From Aequorivita soesokkakensis (GTDB lineage Bacteria; Bacteroidota; Bacteroidia; Flavobacteriales; Flavobacteriaceae), in assembly GCF_001641085.1 (NCBI RefSeq), contig NZ_LXIE01000005.1, positions 17,849-81,848 on the forward strand: a stretch of DNA of 64,000 nucleotides, read 5' to 3'. A model generated the notes under the pieces. That model did no database searches and had not been told where the DNA came from. It saw only the letters and a program-made list of their open reading frames with translations. Shown piece after piece: positions 42,914 to 51,014 of the stretch (position 1 is its first letter; the number at the start of each line of letters is the position of its first letter). The translations under genes and the position numbers were made by a program.

Positions 42914-45421
42914 TTAAATTTTTGTGCCGCGCAATCGCAACGCATTAGTAATAACTGAAACCGAACTGAAACTCATAGCCAGCGCAGCAATCATTGGTGA
43001 TAATAATATTCCGAAAAAGGGATAGAGCACTCCAGCGGCAATCGGCACGCCGAGTGTGTTGTAAATCAAAGCGAAAAACAGGTTTTGTTTAATGTTTCCC
43101 ATTACTTTTTCGCTTAGGTGAAATGCTTTCACAATTCCGTGCAAATCGCCTTTTACCAGTGTTATTCCGGCGCTTTCAATAGCTACGTCAGTTCCCGTGC
43201 CCATTGCTATGCCCACATCGCTTTGTGCCAAAGCGGGCGCATCGTTAATTCCGTCGCCGGCCATTGCAACTTTTTTGCCTTCAGTTTGCAGTTTTTCAAC
43301 TTCTTTCAGTTTATTCTGCGGAAGCATTTCGGCTTTAAAATCTGTAAGGTTTAATTCCGAAGCAACAGCTTTTGCTGTATCGTGATTATCGCCCGTTAGC
43401 ATTATAACCTGAATTCCTTTTTCCTGAAGTTCGGCAATTGCTTTTTTGCTGGTTTGTTTTATTTTATCAGCAATCACAACATAACCCACCACTTTCCCAT
43501 CTACGGAAAGCATAGGTACGGTTTTGCCTTTTTGCTGTTCTTCGGAAATTTCTTTTTGAAGTTTTTCGGAAATATTTGCGCCAGCTTCCTCCATCATCTT
43601 TTCGTTCCCGAGCGCTACTTTTTTTCCGTTGATAATTCCTGTTACACCTTTACCCGTAACCGAATTGAAATCGGTAGCATTAATTGCTTCGGAATTTTTC
43701 TCCTTTCCGTATTTTACGGTAGCATCAGCCAATGGATGTTCACTGTTTTGGTTAAGTGAAACTATATATTGAAGCACATCTTCTTCCGAAAAACTTTCTG
43801 AAAAACCCATTTTTTCAACGGAAGGTTTTCCTTCGGTAATAGTTCCGGTTTTGTCAATAATCAAAACATCAATTTTATTCAAGGTTTCGAGCGCTTCTGC
43901 ATTTTTGATAAGCACGCCGTTTTGAGCGCCCTTCCCTACTCCAACCATTACAGACATTGGCGTAGCAAGGCCCAAAGCGCACGGACAGGCAATTATCAAC
44001 ACTGCAATTGCATTAACCAATGCAAATACATATTTTGGCTCAGGACCGAAAACCGCCCAAACAATAAATGTGATTATTGAAATAAGAACAACTATCGGTA
44101 CAAAATATCCCGAAATTTTATCGGCCAATTTTTGAATTGGAGCTCTGCTTCGACTGGCTTTGTTTACCATTTCAATGATTTGTGAAAGCAGAGTGTCACT
44201 TCCCACTTTTTCGGCTTTCATCACAAAAGTCTGTTTCCCGTTTATCGTTCCGGAGCTTACTTTATCTCCCTCCGTTTTGGAAACAGGAACAGGTTCACCG
44301 GTAATCATCGATTCGTCAATAGAACTTTCACCTTCTATTATGCTTCCGTCCACAGGAATTTTCTCGCCCGGTTTTACGCGAAGCTTGTCGCCAACTTCAA
44401 TTTTATCAATCGCAATGGTTTCTTCCTTTCCGTCAACAATCCGAACTGCTTTGTTCGGCGCCAATTTCAACAATTCCTTTACTGCGGAGTTGGTGCGGTT
44501 ATGGGCACGAGCTTCCAAAACTTGCCCCATTAAAACTAAGGTTAGTATTACCGTTGCTGCTTCAAAATAAACGTGTACGGTTCCCATTTCGGTTTTGAAT
44601 TGCGCGGGGAAAAAATCTGGAAAAAGCATCCCGAAAACACTGAAAATCCAAGCTACTCCAGCACCAATCCCGATGAGGGTAAACATATTTAAATTCCAAG
44701 TTTTAATGGAACGATAAGCGCGTTCAAAAAACATCCAGGTAGCGTAAAAAACCACTGGCAATGAGAGTCCGAATTGTACCCAATTCCAATATTTCATCGG
44801 CATCCAATCGTATAATGGATTGTTTGGAATCATCTCTGACATTGCTATTAAAAAGATTGGAACGGTAAAAACCACTGCAATCCAAAACTTTTTAAGTAAT
44901 GTTTTATAGGTTTTGTTTTCGGCAGATTCATTTACTTCCTTTGGCACCAAATCCATTCCGCAGATTGGGCACGAACCTGGTTCATCTCGAACTATTTCAG
45001 GATGCATTGGGCAAGTGTATTCCGTTGCCGAGCTATTTGAAGTTTTTGCTTCTTCTACCAGATCCATTCCGCATACGGGGCAATCGCCGGGCTTGTCATA
45101 GGTTTTTTCACCTTCGCAGTGCATTGGGCAATAGAAAGTGCCAGAGCTACTTTGATTTGCTCTTTTCTCATCCTTTTTCTTTTGATGTTTTTCAGCGGCT
45201 TCAACATCATCGGGAAGGGAAATACTGTAGCTTCCGCCGTCATCCGCTAAAGCTTTTTCAAAGACTTTTAGCGGAATGTGTTTTTCCATTTCAATGACAG
45301 CTTCGGCTTTTTCGAGGTTTACCGATGCTTTGGAAACGCCTTCAATTTCACTTAAAGTCTTTTCCACGTGGCCTCGGCAGCCGTTGCAGGTCATTCCGTG
45401 TATTTTATATGTATGTATCAT
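42914..45421 (-). CDS. copA: Copper-translocating P-type ATPase (CopA type)
   Basis: 835 residues. N-terminus: an HMA domain with [13 protein letters not shown] (residues 9-21), then two metal-binding modules with the pattern YCPMH...[10 protein letters not shown] (~96-125) and [10 protein letters not shown]...[10 protein letters not shown] (~135-160). The P1B-type core has eight membrane helices; the CPx motif is [12 protein letters not shown] near 480. Other marks: the actuator loop [12 protein letters not shown], the phosphorylated Asp in [10 protein letters not shown] near 525, HP in [13 protein letters not shown], and [14 protein letters not shown]. It exports Cu(I) from the cytoplasm using ATP. 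The 3' end runs into the receptor gene, and its start overlaps the DUF305 gene by 4 bases (ATGA), so translation is coupled. Confidence 0.95.
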   Translation of the reverse strand: MIHTYKIHGMTCNGCRGHVEKTLSEIEGVSKASVNLEKAEAVIEMEKHIPLKVFEKALADDGGSYSISLPDDVEAAEKHQKKKDEKRANQSSSGTFYCPMHCEGEKTYDKPGDCPVCGMDLVEEAKTSNSSATEYTCPMHPEIVRDEPGSCPICGMDLVPKEVNESAENKTYKTLLKKFWIAVVFTVPIFLIAMSEMIPNNPLYDWMPMKYWNWVQFGLSLPVVFYATWMFFERAYRSIKTWNLNMFTLIGIGAGVAWIFSVFGMLFPDFFPAQFKTEMGTVHVYFEAATVILTLVLMGQVLEARAHNRTNSAVKELLKLAPNKAVRIVDGKEETIAIDKIEVGDKLRVKPGEKIPVDGSIIEGESSIDESMITGEPVPVSKTEGDKVSSGTINGKQTFVMKAEKVGSDTLLSQIIEMVNKASRSRAPIQKLADKISGYFVPIVVLISIITFIVWAVFGPEPKYVFALVNAIAVLIIACPCALGLATPMSVMVGVGKGAQNGVLIKNAEALETLNKIDVLIIDKTGTITEGKPSVEKMGFSESFSEEDVLQYIVSLNQNSEHPLADATVKYGKEKNSEAINATDFNSVTGKGVTGIINGKKVALGNEKMMEEAGANISEKLQKEISEEQQKGKTVPMLSVDGKVVGYVVIADKIKQTSKKAIAELQEKGIQVIMLTGDNHDTAKAVASELNLTDFKAEMLPQNKLKEVEKLQTEGKKVAMAGDGINDAPALAQSDVGIAMGTGTDVAIESAGITLVKGDLHGIVKAFHLSEKVMGNIKQNLFFALIYNTLGVPIAAGVLYPFFGILLSPMIAALAMSFSSVSVITNALRLRGTKI

Positions 45422-45894
45422 TGTTGATTCTCTAGTCGTTTAATCATTTCTTGCATTTGGCTAATCTCTTTCTTTTGAGTCTTGATTATTCCTTCGGCCA
45501 ATTCCTTGACTTCAGCATCCTTAATGTCAGCTCGCTCACTAGTTAATATAGCAATTGAATGATGCGGAATCATCGCTTTCATCCACAACACATCACCAAT
45601 AGGTTTCTGAGCGCGTACTAGGAATAATGCTCCGCTAAAAAGCAGAATGCTTCCCAACATAATAGCAACATTTTTATTTCGGTTGTTGTACATTTTCCTC
45701 ATAAAGAAAAACATGATTAGAGCCATAGCCGATATGCCCAAACAAGTCATATAAAAACGAGTGAGGCTGAAATAGACATGGTCCATTTCATAAGTGTTTA
45801 AATACATCGTTATGTACATTGCCACAAAAGATGCCGCCAGCATTAAAACGAATTTTGTGTAAGGATTTCCGTGAGTGTTTTTATTATTTTCCAT
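45418..45894 (-). CDS. DUF305 membrane protein in the copper cluster
   Basis: 158 residues. Three to four hydrophobic helices ([55 protein letters not shown]) are followed by a soluble helical region with [41 protein letters not shown], the DUF305 core with a His-His-Ser motif. DUF305 proteins are ferritin-like helical proteins often found next to copper genes. It sits between the multicopper oxidase (21-base gap) and the ATPase (4-base overlap). No enzymatic role is established. Confidence 0.82.
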   Translation of the reverse strand: MENNKNTHGNPYTKFVLMLAASFVAMYITMYLNTYEMDHVYFSLTRFYMTCLGISAMALIMFFFMRKMYNNRNKNVAIMLGSILLFSGALFLVRAQKPIGDVLWMKAMIPHHSIAILTSERADIKDAEVKELAEGIIKTQKKEISQMQEMIKRLENQQ

Positions 45895-45915
45895 AATTTT
45901 TAATTTTTAAGGTTA

Positions 45916-48222
45916 TTAAAAACGAATAGACATACCACCTCCAGCACCAAAACGGTTATCATAACTGGCCATTAAAGAAAAGTTCTTTGAAAGAAAATAT
46001 TCAAGACCAGCGTTCCAAGTCAATTCATCGCCGTAATCAATTCCTGTGGGCAGATCGTCCACCAAACCAAAATCGGCTTGGTATTCAATCATTCCAAAGA
46101 CAAGGGTTCGGGGAAAAATCATGATTTCCCGCTCCAGCCCAATCTGGGGCCGCAGTTTACTGTCTATCCGTACATCCAAATTAAACAAATAAGGCGTTAA
46201 ATACCGAATTCCGGCAATAGCCGTGGTTTCAATTTCATCCAAACTATCTTCGGTTTCGTTTTCTACATTTACGCCTCCGAAAATGCGTAGGTAATCGTGC
46301 AAATAGCGCTCATAGGTTACCTCAACCTCCAGGTTTTGGTTCCAACCATACTCTGCCATCACATTGAATTGGTTTCGCAAGTTGGAAGAAGTGAGATTCA
46401 ATTCTGCCATATGCGAAGCCACATCTGCAGTTCCCCATGTATAAAAATGATTGGCCTCATTCATGATTTTTGAAACAGGATATTCCTCCATTCTTGGGTC
46501 TCTCGGCGTTTCATAACTAAACACTCGCGCCATTCCTCCCATCATATGGTAAAGCACGTGGCAATGGAAAAACCAATCGCCATAAGCATCGCCGTAAAAC
46601 TCAATGGTCACCTCTTCCATTGGCGGAACGTTTACCGTGTGTTTTAATGGAGAATATTCGCCGTTTTTGTTGATTACCCTGAAAAAGTGCCCGTGAAGGT
46701 GCATTGGGTGGTGCATCATCGTGAGGTTGTTCAACGTAATTCTTGTTACCTCGTTTCCTTTAATTTTGATGTTATCCGTTTCCGAAAGCGGCACGCCGTT
46801 CAAACTCCAAATGTAACGGTTCATATTTCCCGTGAGATTCAATAGAATTTCGGTCACGGGAATATCTTTTGGATAACTGGTTTTTTCGGGTGATTTCAGA
46901 TAATCATAGGTATATTCTGAATTCATCCCCATACCTTCCATTTGCCTCGGCTCGCTATTCATATCCATTTTGGAATGATCCATTTTCGGAGAATCTTCAG
47001 GCATATTCATCTTAGAATGGTCCATCTTTGAATGGTCCATTTTCATCGAATCTTTTGGCATTTCCATCTTTGAGTGGTCCATTTCCATGCCGTCCATTTT
47101 CATTCCGTATTCCTCTTTCATTTCATAACGCTCGTCTTTTTTAGGCTGAAATTTTATGGCGTGGGCACCCATTTTCATCTTCATTTTAGCCATTTCCTGC
47201 ATCATCGCTATCTTATCAGGTTTTTCAACAAGTGGCGCTGGCAGAATTTCTCCTGAACCCAAATACGCCAAAGCAGTACCTGAACCATCCTGCGCCATTG
47301 CTCTAAATTCCAACTTTCCACTTTGGGGAATGGTTACGATAAAATCGTATGTCTCAGCAATGGCAATAAAGGTTTTGTTTCTTTTTACTGGTTCTACATC
47401 AAGTCCGTCTGCTGAAACTAACAACGGTGTTTCACCGCCAAATGTCATCCAGAATTGGGTTGAAGACGAACCGTCAATTATGCGCAATCGAACTTTTTCA
47501 CCGGGTTTAAAATCTGGATATTCCGCAAGCTGCTTTCCATTTACCAAAAAAGCTGAATAATAAATATCCGCAATGTCGGCACCTTCCATTCGTTGTCTCC
47601 AAAAATCAATTTGGGCCCCCAATGCGCCGCGACTAATAACTTGATTCAACGGCGTTGATGTTCCTTTCTTAATTCCATACCATTCGCTGCCACGCTTTAA
47701 AGTGCGCATCACATCCTTTGGTTTTTCATTGGTCCAATCTGAAAGCATCAAGACCAACTCTTTATCATAATCCAAGATTTTTTCCTTTGGCTGAATTACG
47801 ATAGACCCAAAAACGCCACTTTGCTCCTGAAGCATTGTATGCGAATGGTACCAATAGGTTCCGCTTTGTTTTATTGGAAATTCATACGTAAAAGTAGTTC
47901 CAGGTTTTATAGGTGGCGTGGTCAAATAAGGTACTCCATCCTGGAAATTTGGCAATAATATTCCGTGCCAATGGACGGAAGTTTCTACTTCCATTTTATT
48001 GATTACGTGGATTACGGCTTGTTCTCCTTCCGTAAATTCAAGGGTTGGTCCGGGAATACTACCGTTTACGGTCATTCCCATCACTTCTTTTCCTGTGAAG
48101 TTTACAGCCTGTTTTTCAATTGTTAATGTATATTCACGAATGGGTCTTTCCTCTTCCTGTGAATAGGAATAATTCAGAAAAACCAAATTCAGAAATATGG
48201 TTATTATAAGTTTGTATTTCAT
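45916..48222 (-). CDS. Multicopper oxidase (CopA-like) fused to a C-terminal CopB-like beta-barrel
   Basis: 768 residues, signal peptide FLNYSYSQ. Three cupredoxin domains hold the copper motifs: HWHG near 83, WYHSHTMLQEQSG near 125, HHPMHLHGHFF near 505 and HCHVLYHMMGGM near 550 (type 1 and trinuclear ligands with the axial Met). A Met/His-rich insert (~374-430) has four DHSKM units. Residues ~590-768 are a separate run of about ten amphipathic strands (LEVEVTYERYLHDYLRIFGGV, TAIAGIRYLTPYLFNLDVRI, PQIGLEREIMIF, LTWNAGLEYFLSKNFSLMASY) ending GGMSIRF, like copper resistance protein B barrels. It should oxidise Cu(I) to Cu(II) at the outer membrane. The fused barrel would anchor it or pass copper outward (inference). 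Confidence 0.85.
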   Translation of the reverse strand: MKYKLIITIFLNLVFLNYSYSQEEERPIREYTLTIEKQAVNFTGKEVMGMTVNGSIPGPTLEFTEGEQAVIHVINKMEVETSVHWHGILLPNFQDGVPYLTTPPIKPGTTFTYEFPIKQSGTYWYHSHTMLQEQSGVFGSIVIQPKEKILDYDKELVLMLSDWTNEKPKDVMRTLKRGSEWYGIKKGTSTPLNQVISRGALGAQIDFWRQRMEGADIADIYYSAFLVNGKQLAEYPDFKPGEKVRLRIIDGSSSTQFWMTFGGETPLLVSADGLDVEPVKRNKTFIAIAETYDFIVTIPQSGKLEFRAMAQDGSGTALAYLGSGEILPAPLVEKPDKIAMMQEMAKMKMKMGAHAIKFQPKKDERYEMKEEYGMKMDGMEMDHSKMEMPKDSMKMDHSKMDHSKMNMPEDSPKMDHSKMDMNSEPRQMEGMGMNSEYTYDYLKSPEKTSYPKDIPVTEILLNLTGNMNRYIWSLNGVPLSETDNIKIKGNEVTRITLNNLTMMHHPMHLHGHFFRVINKNGEYSPLKHTVNVPPMEEVTIEFYGDAYGDWFFHCHVLYHMMGGMARVFSYETPRDPRMEEYPVSKIMNEANHFYTWGTADVASHMAELNLTSSNLRNQFNVMAEYGWNQNLEVEVTYERYLHDYLRIFGGVNVENETEDSLDEIETTAIAGIRYLTPYLFNLDVRIDSKLRPQIGLEREIMIFPRTLVFGMIEYQADFGLVDDLPTGIDYGDELTWNAGLEYFLSKNFSLMASYDNRFGAGGGMSIRF

Positions 48223-48306
48223 TTTTTTGATTTGATTGAATATGAGTATTTACTCCGTAGAATTTTGGAGTTTTAATCATAAGGTACCTGCTACCGCAGG
48301 CAGTAA

Positions 48307-48726
48307 TCAAATCAGGAAGGTCTCGTACAGTATATTCAAATCCTGTTCGAGTGGTGGCGGATTGTAATCCGCGAAGAAGGTTTTTTCAGCGGAAGTTATT
48401 TCTACTTCCTCCAGCACAAACACAGAAACGAAAGTAGCTACAAAGGTTTTGTTTAGTTTTAAATCAAACGAGGCCTTTGCAAAATTATCGTCTGTGTGTA
48501 TTTTGGTAATGTGATTTTTACAGCAATCGTGGGCTTTGGGAGTTGGGGCTTCATCACCGCAATCCGTTTCTGGAGCGTGCATGTCCATTCCACAGGAAAG
48601 GTGTTTTTCACCCAAAGTAATCTCAGCCATCATTTCCATCCCGCTGCAAAAGTGCTGTGCATAGGCAATTCCAGAACTGCTGGCAAGCATCAGTATAGAT
48701 AGGAATATGGAAATGGTTTTTTTCAT
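48307..48726 (-). CDS. HYC_CC_PP-family exported protein of the copper cluster
   Basis: From ATG 48726 (MKKTISIFLSILMLASSSGIAYA) it has 139 residues with a signal peptide. The family motifs are present in order: QHFCSGMEM right after cleavage (the HYC position reads HFC), the CC pair in AHDCCKNHITKIHTDD near residue 70, and the PP motif in YNPPPLEQDLNILYETFLI near the C-terminus. Further Cys, Met and His residues (SCGMDMHAPETDCGDE) point to metal binding. The family occurs next to copper or cation efflux genes in Bacteroidota. It precedes the multicopper oxidase gene by 84 bases. An upstream ATG (48759) falls inside the terminator of the previous gene. Confidence 0.8.
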   Translation of the reverse strand: MKKTISIFLSILMLASSSGIAYAQHFCSGMEMMAEITLGEKHLSCGMDMHAPETDCGDEAPTPKAHDCCKNHITKIHTDDNFAKASFDLKLNKTFVATFVSVFVLEEVEITSAEKTFFADYNPPPLEQDLNILYETFLI

Positions 48727-48733
48727 GCTTTCG

Positions 48734-48741
48734 CAAAAATA
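48734..48741 (-). promoter_or_regulatory. Putative -7 element of the main copper operon
   Basis: TATTTTTG on the minus strand, only 7 bases before the ATG at 48726 and just downstream of the previous gene's terminator. Transcription would begin almost at the start codon, so the mRNA would be leaderless or nearly so. Confidence 0.45.
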
Positions 48742-48742
48742 C

Positions 48743-48775
48743 AAAAAAAAGCCTCCCAAAAAATTGAAAGGCTTT
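48743..48775 (-). terminator. Terminator of the DUF3347 lipoprotein gene
   Basis: AAAGCCT and AGGCTTT arms around a 14-base loop, with a long T run on the minus strand. It begins directly after the stop codon at 48783. Confidence 0.7.
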
Positions 48776-48782
48776 GTTAAAA

Positions 48783-49325
48783 TTATTTTACTTCAGAATC
48801 AACCCTGCCGCATTTCAGCATTTTATCGCCAAAATAAGGGTTTAAGATGTCTTTGCTGCTGCTTATCCAGTAAGCGCCTTTGTTGTTAAAAGCCATTGGG
48901 CAGTATTGCTTGTAGAGGGTCCCAGACACTAAAGCTCCTTGAAGCATTTTTTCAATACCCATACTCAATGGTTCAAAATTTTCACGTTGAATTTTGATGT
49001 CTTCAGAACCTGCCATTGCTGCTATTGCATTTTGAATAGTTTCATCAGCATTCTTTTCTTTAAGAAGCAATTCAAGTTTTGATGCTTCGGCCGCTGTTTT
49101 AGTGGCATCTGTGTTTACCAAAGCTGCTTCAACCTGTAAATATTGATTGAAAATTGCCTCAACTTTTGGATCATTGAATTCTGCTTCAACTTTAGCAATT
49201 TCATAAGTTTTTGGCTCTGCATTGTCAACCGTTACAACTTCTGGTTCGGCTTGTTTTGGGGTTTCTTTACAAGAAGTAATTGCAAATGCTGCAAACGCAA
49301 AGAAGATAAAAGATATTTTTTTCAT
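48783..49325 (-). CDS. DUF3347-domain lipoprotein, probable copper-binding
   Basis: 180 residues. The lipoprotein signal ends FAITSC, then KETPKQAEPE (not strongly acidic, so possibly periplasm-facing). The helical body (VEAIFNQYLQVEAALVNTDATKTAAEASKLELLLKEK) ends in the DUF3347 signature YCPMAFNNKGAYWISSSKDILNPYFGDKMLKCGRV, with Cys and Met residues in the YCPMA and MLKCG positions. DUF3347 domains occur next to copper and CusB-type efflux genes. It is probably transcribed separately from the cluster behind it because a terminator and a new promoter lie in between. Confidence 0.82.
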   Translation of the reverse strand: MKKISFIFFAFAAFAITSCKETPKQAEPEVVTVDNAEPKTYEIAKVEAEFNDPKVEAIFNQYLQVEAALVNTDATKTAAEASKLELLLKEKNADETIQNAIAAMAGSEDIKIQRENFEPLSMGIEKMLQGALVSGTLYKQYCPMAFNNKGAYWISSSKDILNPYFGDKMLKCGRVDSEVK

Positions 49326-49347
49326 TTTAAAAGTCTATTTAGTGATG

Positions 49348-49355
49348 CAAAGGTA
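49348..49355 (-). promoter_or_regulatory. Putative -7 element of the DUF3347 gene
   Basis: TACCTTTG on the minus strand, 22 bases before the ATG at 49325. Matches TAnnTTTG. Confidence 0.42.
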
Positions 49356-49363
49356 CCAAAAAA

Positions 49364-49798
49364 TCATCGTGATTTGTATTTCTGAAAATAAAAAGCGGGT
49401 AACAGAATAAGCAGAAACAAAGGCTGAATAAGAAATCTGCGCACATAAAACAAAGCCAAATGGCTATTGGTTCCCTCTGAAGTGAAGACTATAAAATTAA
49501 AGGCTATAAAAAAACCGGCAAACAAAATTGCATAAAGAATAACAGAAAGTTTAATTATTTCCCTGTCGCGAAAAACCAACCAAAGTATGGACAAAGAAAT
49601 AATAGTATTTATGAAAAAACGAAGAGCAACGCTAACTTGTAAAGCGAAAATATCCATCTCAGGGAGTGGCAAACTACTGTAATCATTTTTAAAAAAATCC
49701 AACAGCGGGTCATAAAAAAGCTCATCTTCAAATGCTCTTATAAGCACTAAAAGCAAAACTAAAATTAAAACCCCCACTATATTTAATATCCTTTTCAT
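49364..49798 (-). CDS. Exosortase F system-associated membrane protein
   Basis: 144 residues with four predicted membrane helices (VGVLILVLLLVLI, VALRFFINTIISLSILWLVF, LSVILYAILFAGFFIAFNFIVF, RRFLIQPLFLLILLPAFYF). It has the conserved features of the small protein always found beside XrtF: a charged DELFYDPLLDFFKND loop after the first helix and HLALFYVRRFLIQP. It overlaps xrtF by 4 bases, so the pair is translationally coupled. Its function is unknown; it may help XrtF recognise or process its target. Confidence 0.85.
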   Translation of the reverse strand: MKRILNIVGVLILVLLLVLIRAFEDELFYDPLLDFFKNDYSSLPLPEMDIFALQVSVALRFFINTIISLSILWLVFRDREIIKLSVILYAILFAGFFIAFNFIVFTSEGTNSHLALFYVRRFLIQPLFLLILLPAFYFQKYKSR

Positions 49799-50340
49799 GC
49801 TGCTTTTTGTGGTTTAAGCATCCATACCCAAACCATCCATAAAACAAAAACCATAGTGTAAATAATTCCTGGGAAAACTACACCGTGAAGCATATTTTCA
49901 TAGTTTGGATACTTGTAAAAAGCCACAGTCAAAATTGCAATGCGCAAAATATTTACAATATAAATCAACACCGCTCCCGCAAAAAGAAACAGAAAAGTTT
50001 TTTTAAAGTTTTCCGCGAAAGCGATGATAAAAGAAACAAACAAAATAATAACGCTCACGGCGTTGCAACCTTCCACAATACTAACCGAGTATTTATTTTC
50101 AATTGTCAATAGCATTCCCTGCCCTAAATTGTCAGGCGTTAAAAAGGTATTCACGCCAAAGCTTTCCAATAATGAAGCACTTTGTTTCGCAACAAGATTT
50201 GTAATAAAATCCGGGAAAAATGCTTCACTTGAAAAATACTTCAGATAAGCTGCATAAAAAAAACTGAGTACTAAATAAGTGCCTAAAAACAAAGCAACGA
50301 AGCGAATAACAGTTTTATATTTTTGAAAAAGTTCTTTCAA
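49795..50340 (-). CDS. xrtF: Exosortase family protein XrtF
   Basis: 181 residues, five to six membrane helices. The exosortase catalytic triad is recognisable: Cys in SIVEGCNAVSVIILF near 91, Arg in IVNILRIAILTVAFY near 131, and His in NMLHGVVFPGIIY near 149. Exosortases are membrane transpeptidases that cut C-terminal anchors and pass proteins to a carrier. For the F subfamily of Bacteroidota the substrate is not known, and no gene with an obvious exosortase tail is next to it. It is divergent from the GAF gene. Confidence 0.9.
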   Translation of the reverse strand: MKELFQKYKTVIRFVALFLGTYLVLSFFYAAYLKYFSSEAFFPDFITNLVAKQSASLLESFGVNTFLTPDNLGQGMLLTIENKYSVSIVEGCNAVSVIILFVSFIIAFAENFKKTFLFLFAGAVLIYIVNILRIAILTVAFYKYPNYENMLHGVVFPGIIYTMVFVLWMVWVWMLKPQKAA

Positions 50341-50359
50341 AGGGCCAATATGTTTTTAA

Positions 50360-50367
50360 CAAAAATA
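50360..50367 (-). promoter_or_regulatory. Putative -7 element of the xrtF pair
   Basis: TATTTTTG on the minus strand, 19 bases before the ATG at 50340. Confidence 0.4.
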
Positions 50368-50437
50368 CAGGATTTGTTTTTGGTGTATGTAAAGCTTTTA
50401 AAATACTTTTACCGAAGTAACGAACATTCAAAAATCT

Positions 50438-50893
50438 ATGCCCTTTTCACATTTAAAACCTAAAGTTAAAACCATTTTAGCAAACAGCTCAGAAAGCACG
50501 AACAATAGACTAACGGAGATTTGTGAACTATTGCAAACTGCTGTGGGCTATTATGACTGGGTGGGGTTTTATTTTGCAAATGAAGCTGAGAAAACCTTGC
50601 ATTTGAAAGCATTCGCAGGCGAACCGACGGACCATACCGTTATTCCCTTCGGAAAAGGTATTTGCGGGCAGGTTGCCGTTAGCAACAAAAATTTTGTAGT
50701 GCCAGACGTAAAAGCGCAAGACAACTACATTGCGTGCAGTATTACCGTAAAATCAGAAATTGTAATTCCTCTTTTTAAGGATGGGAAAAATATTGGCCAA
50801 ATAGACATTGACTCGCACGTTGAAGATCCATTCTCTTTGGAGGACGAACGATTTTTGGAATGGGTAAACGAAGAAGTTGCGATGATACTATAA
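50438..50893 (+). CDS. GAF-domain protein, free methionine-(R)-sulfoxide reductase-like
   Basis: 151 residues, a single GAF domain. The pattern matches the fRMsr (MsrC) family: YYDWVGFYF near 40, IPFGKGICGQVAVSNK near 75, VVPDVKAQDNYIACSITVKSEIVIPLFKDGKNIGQIDIDS near 95. The two cysteines of the GICG and IACS positions are kept. The first of the three family cysteines (in the segment before IPFG, here GEPTDHTV) is absent. The yeast enzyme is reported to use the later two Cys as catalytic and resolving residues, so reduction of free methionine-R-sulfoxide remains plausible. No operon partner. Confidence 0.75.
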   Translation: MPFSHLKPKVKTILANSSESTNNRLTEICELLQTAVGYYDWVGFYFANEAEKTLHLKAFAGEPTDHTVIPFGKGICGQVAVSNKNFVVPDVKAQDNYIACSITVKSEIVIPLFKDGKNIGQIDIDSHVEDPFSLEDERFLEWVNEEVAMIL

Positions 50894-50923
50894 TTTTTTG
50901 GCAACAATTTAGGCGCATCTTCA

Positions 50924-50995
50924 TTTTAAATTCCAAATTACAAGCTCCAAATTCCAAAGTAAACAATAAATCCATTTGGGATTTGGAATTTAAAA
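50924..50995. repeat. Intergenic inverted repeat with 15-bp perfect arms
   Basis: TTTTAAATTCCAAAT (50924-50938) pairs exactly with ATTTGGAATTTAAAA (50981-50995). The interior repeats AATTCCAAA. It lies between two convergent genes and looks like a member of a dispersed flavobacterial repeat class; it may also act as a terminator. Confidence 0.75.
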
Positions 50996-51014
50996 TTTTG
51001 GGATTTGCGCAGCT

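Noticed and set aside
48727..48759. Upstream ATG of the HYC_CC_PP gene
   Set aside because: It overlaps the preceding terminator and would bury the signal peptide behind eleven extra residues.
40287..49325. Horizontally acquired copper island
   Set aside because: No integrase, transposon ends, tRNA target or clear composition shift is visible; the cluster type is common in Flavobacteriaceae, so transfer cannot be supported from this window.
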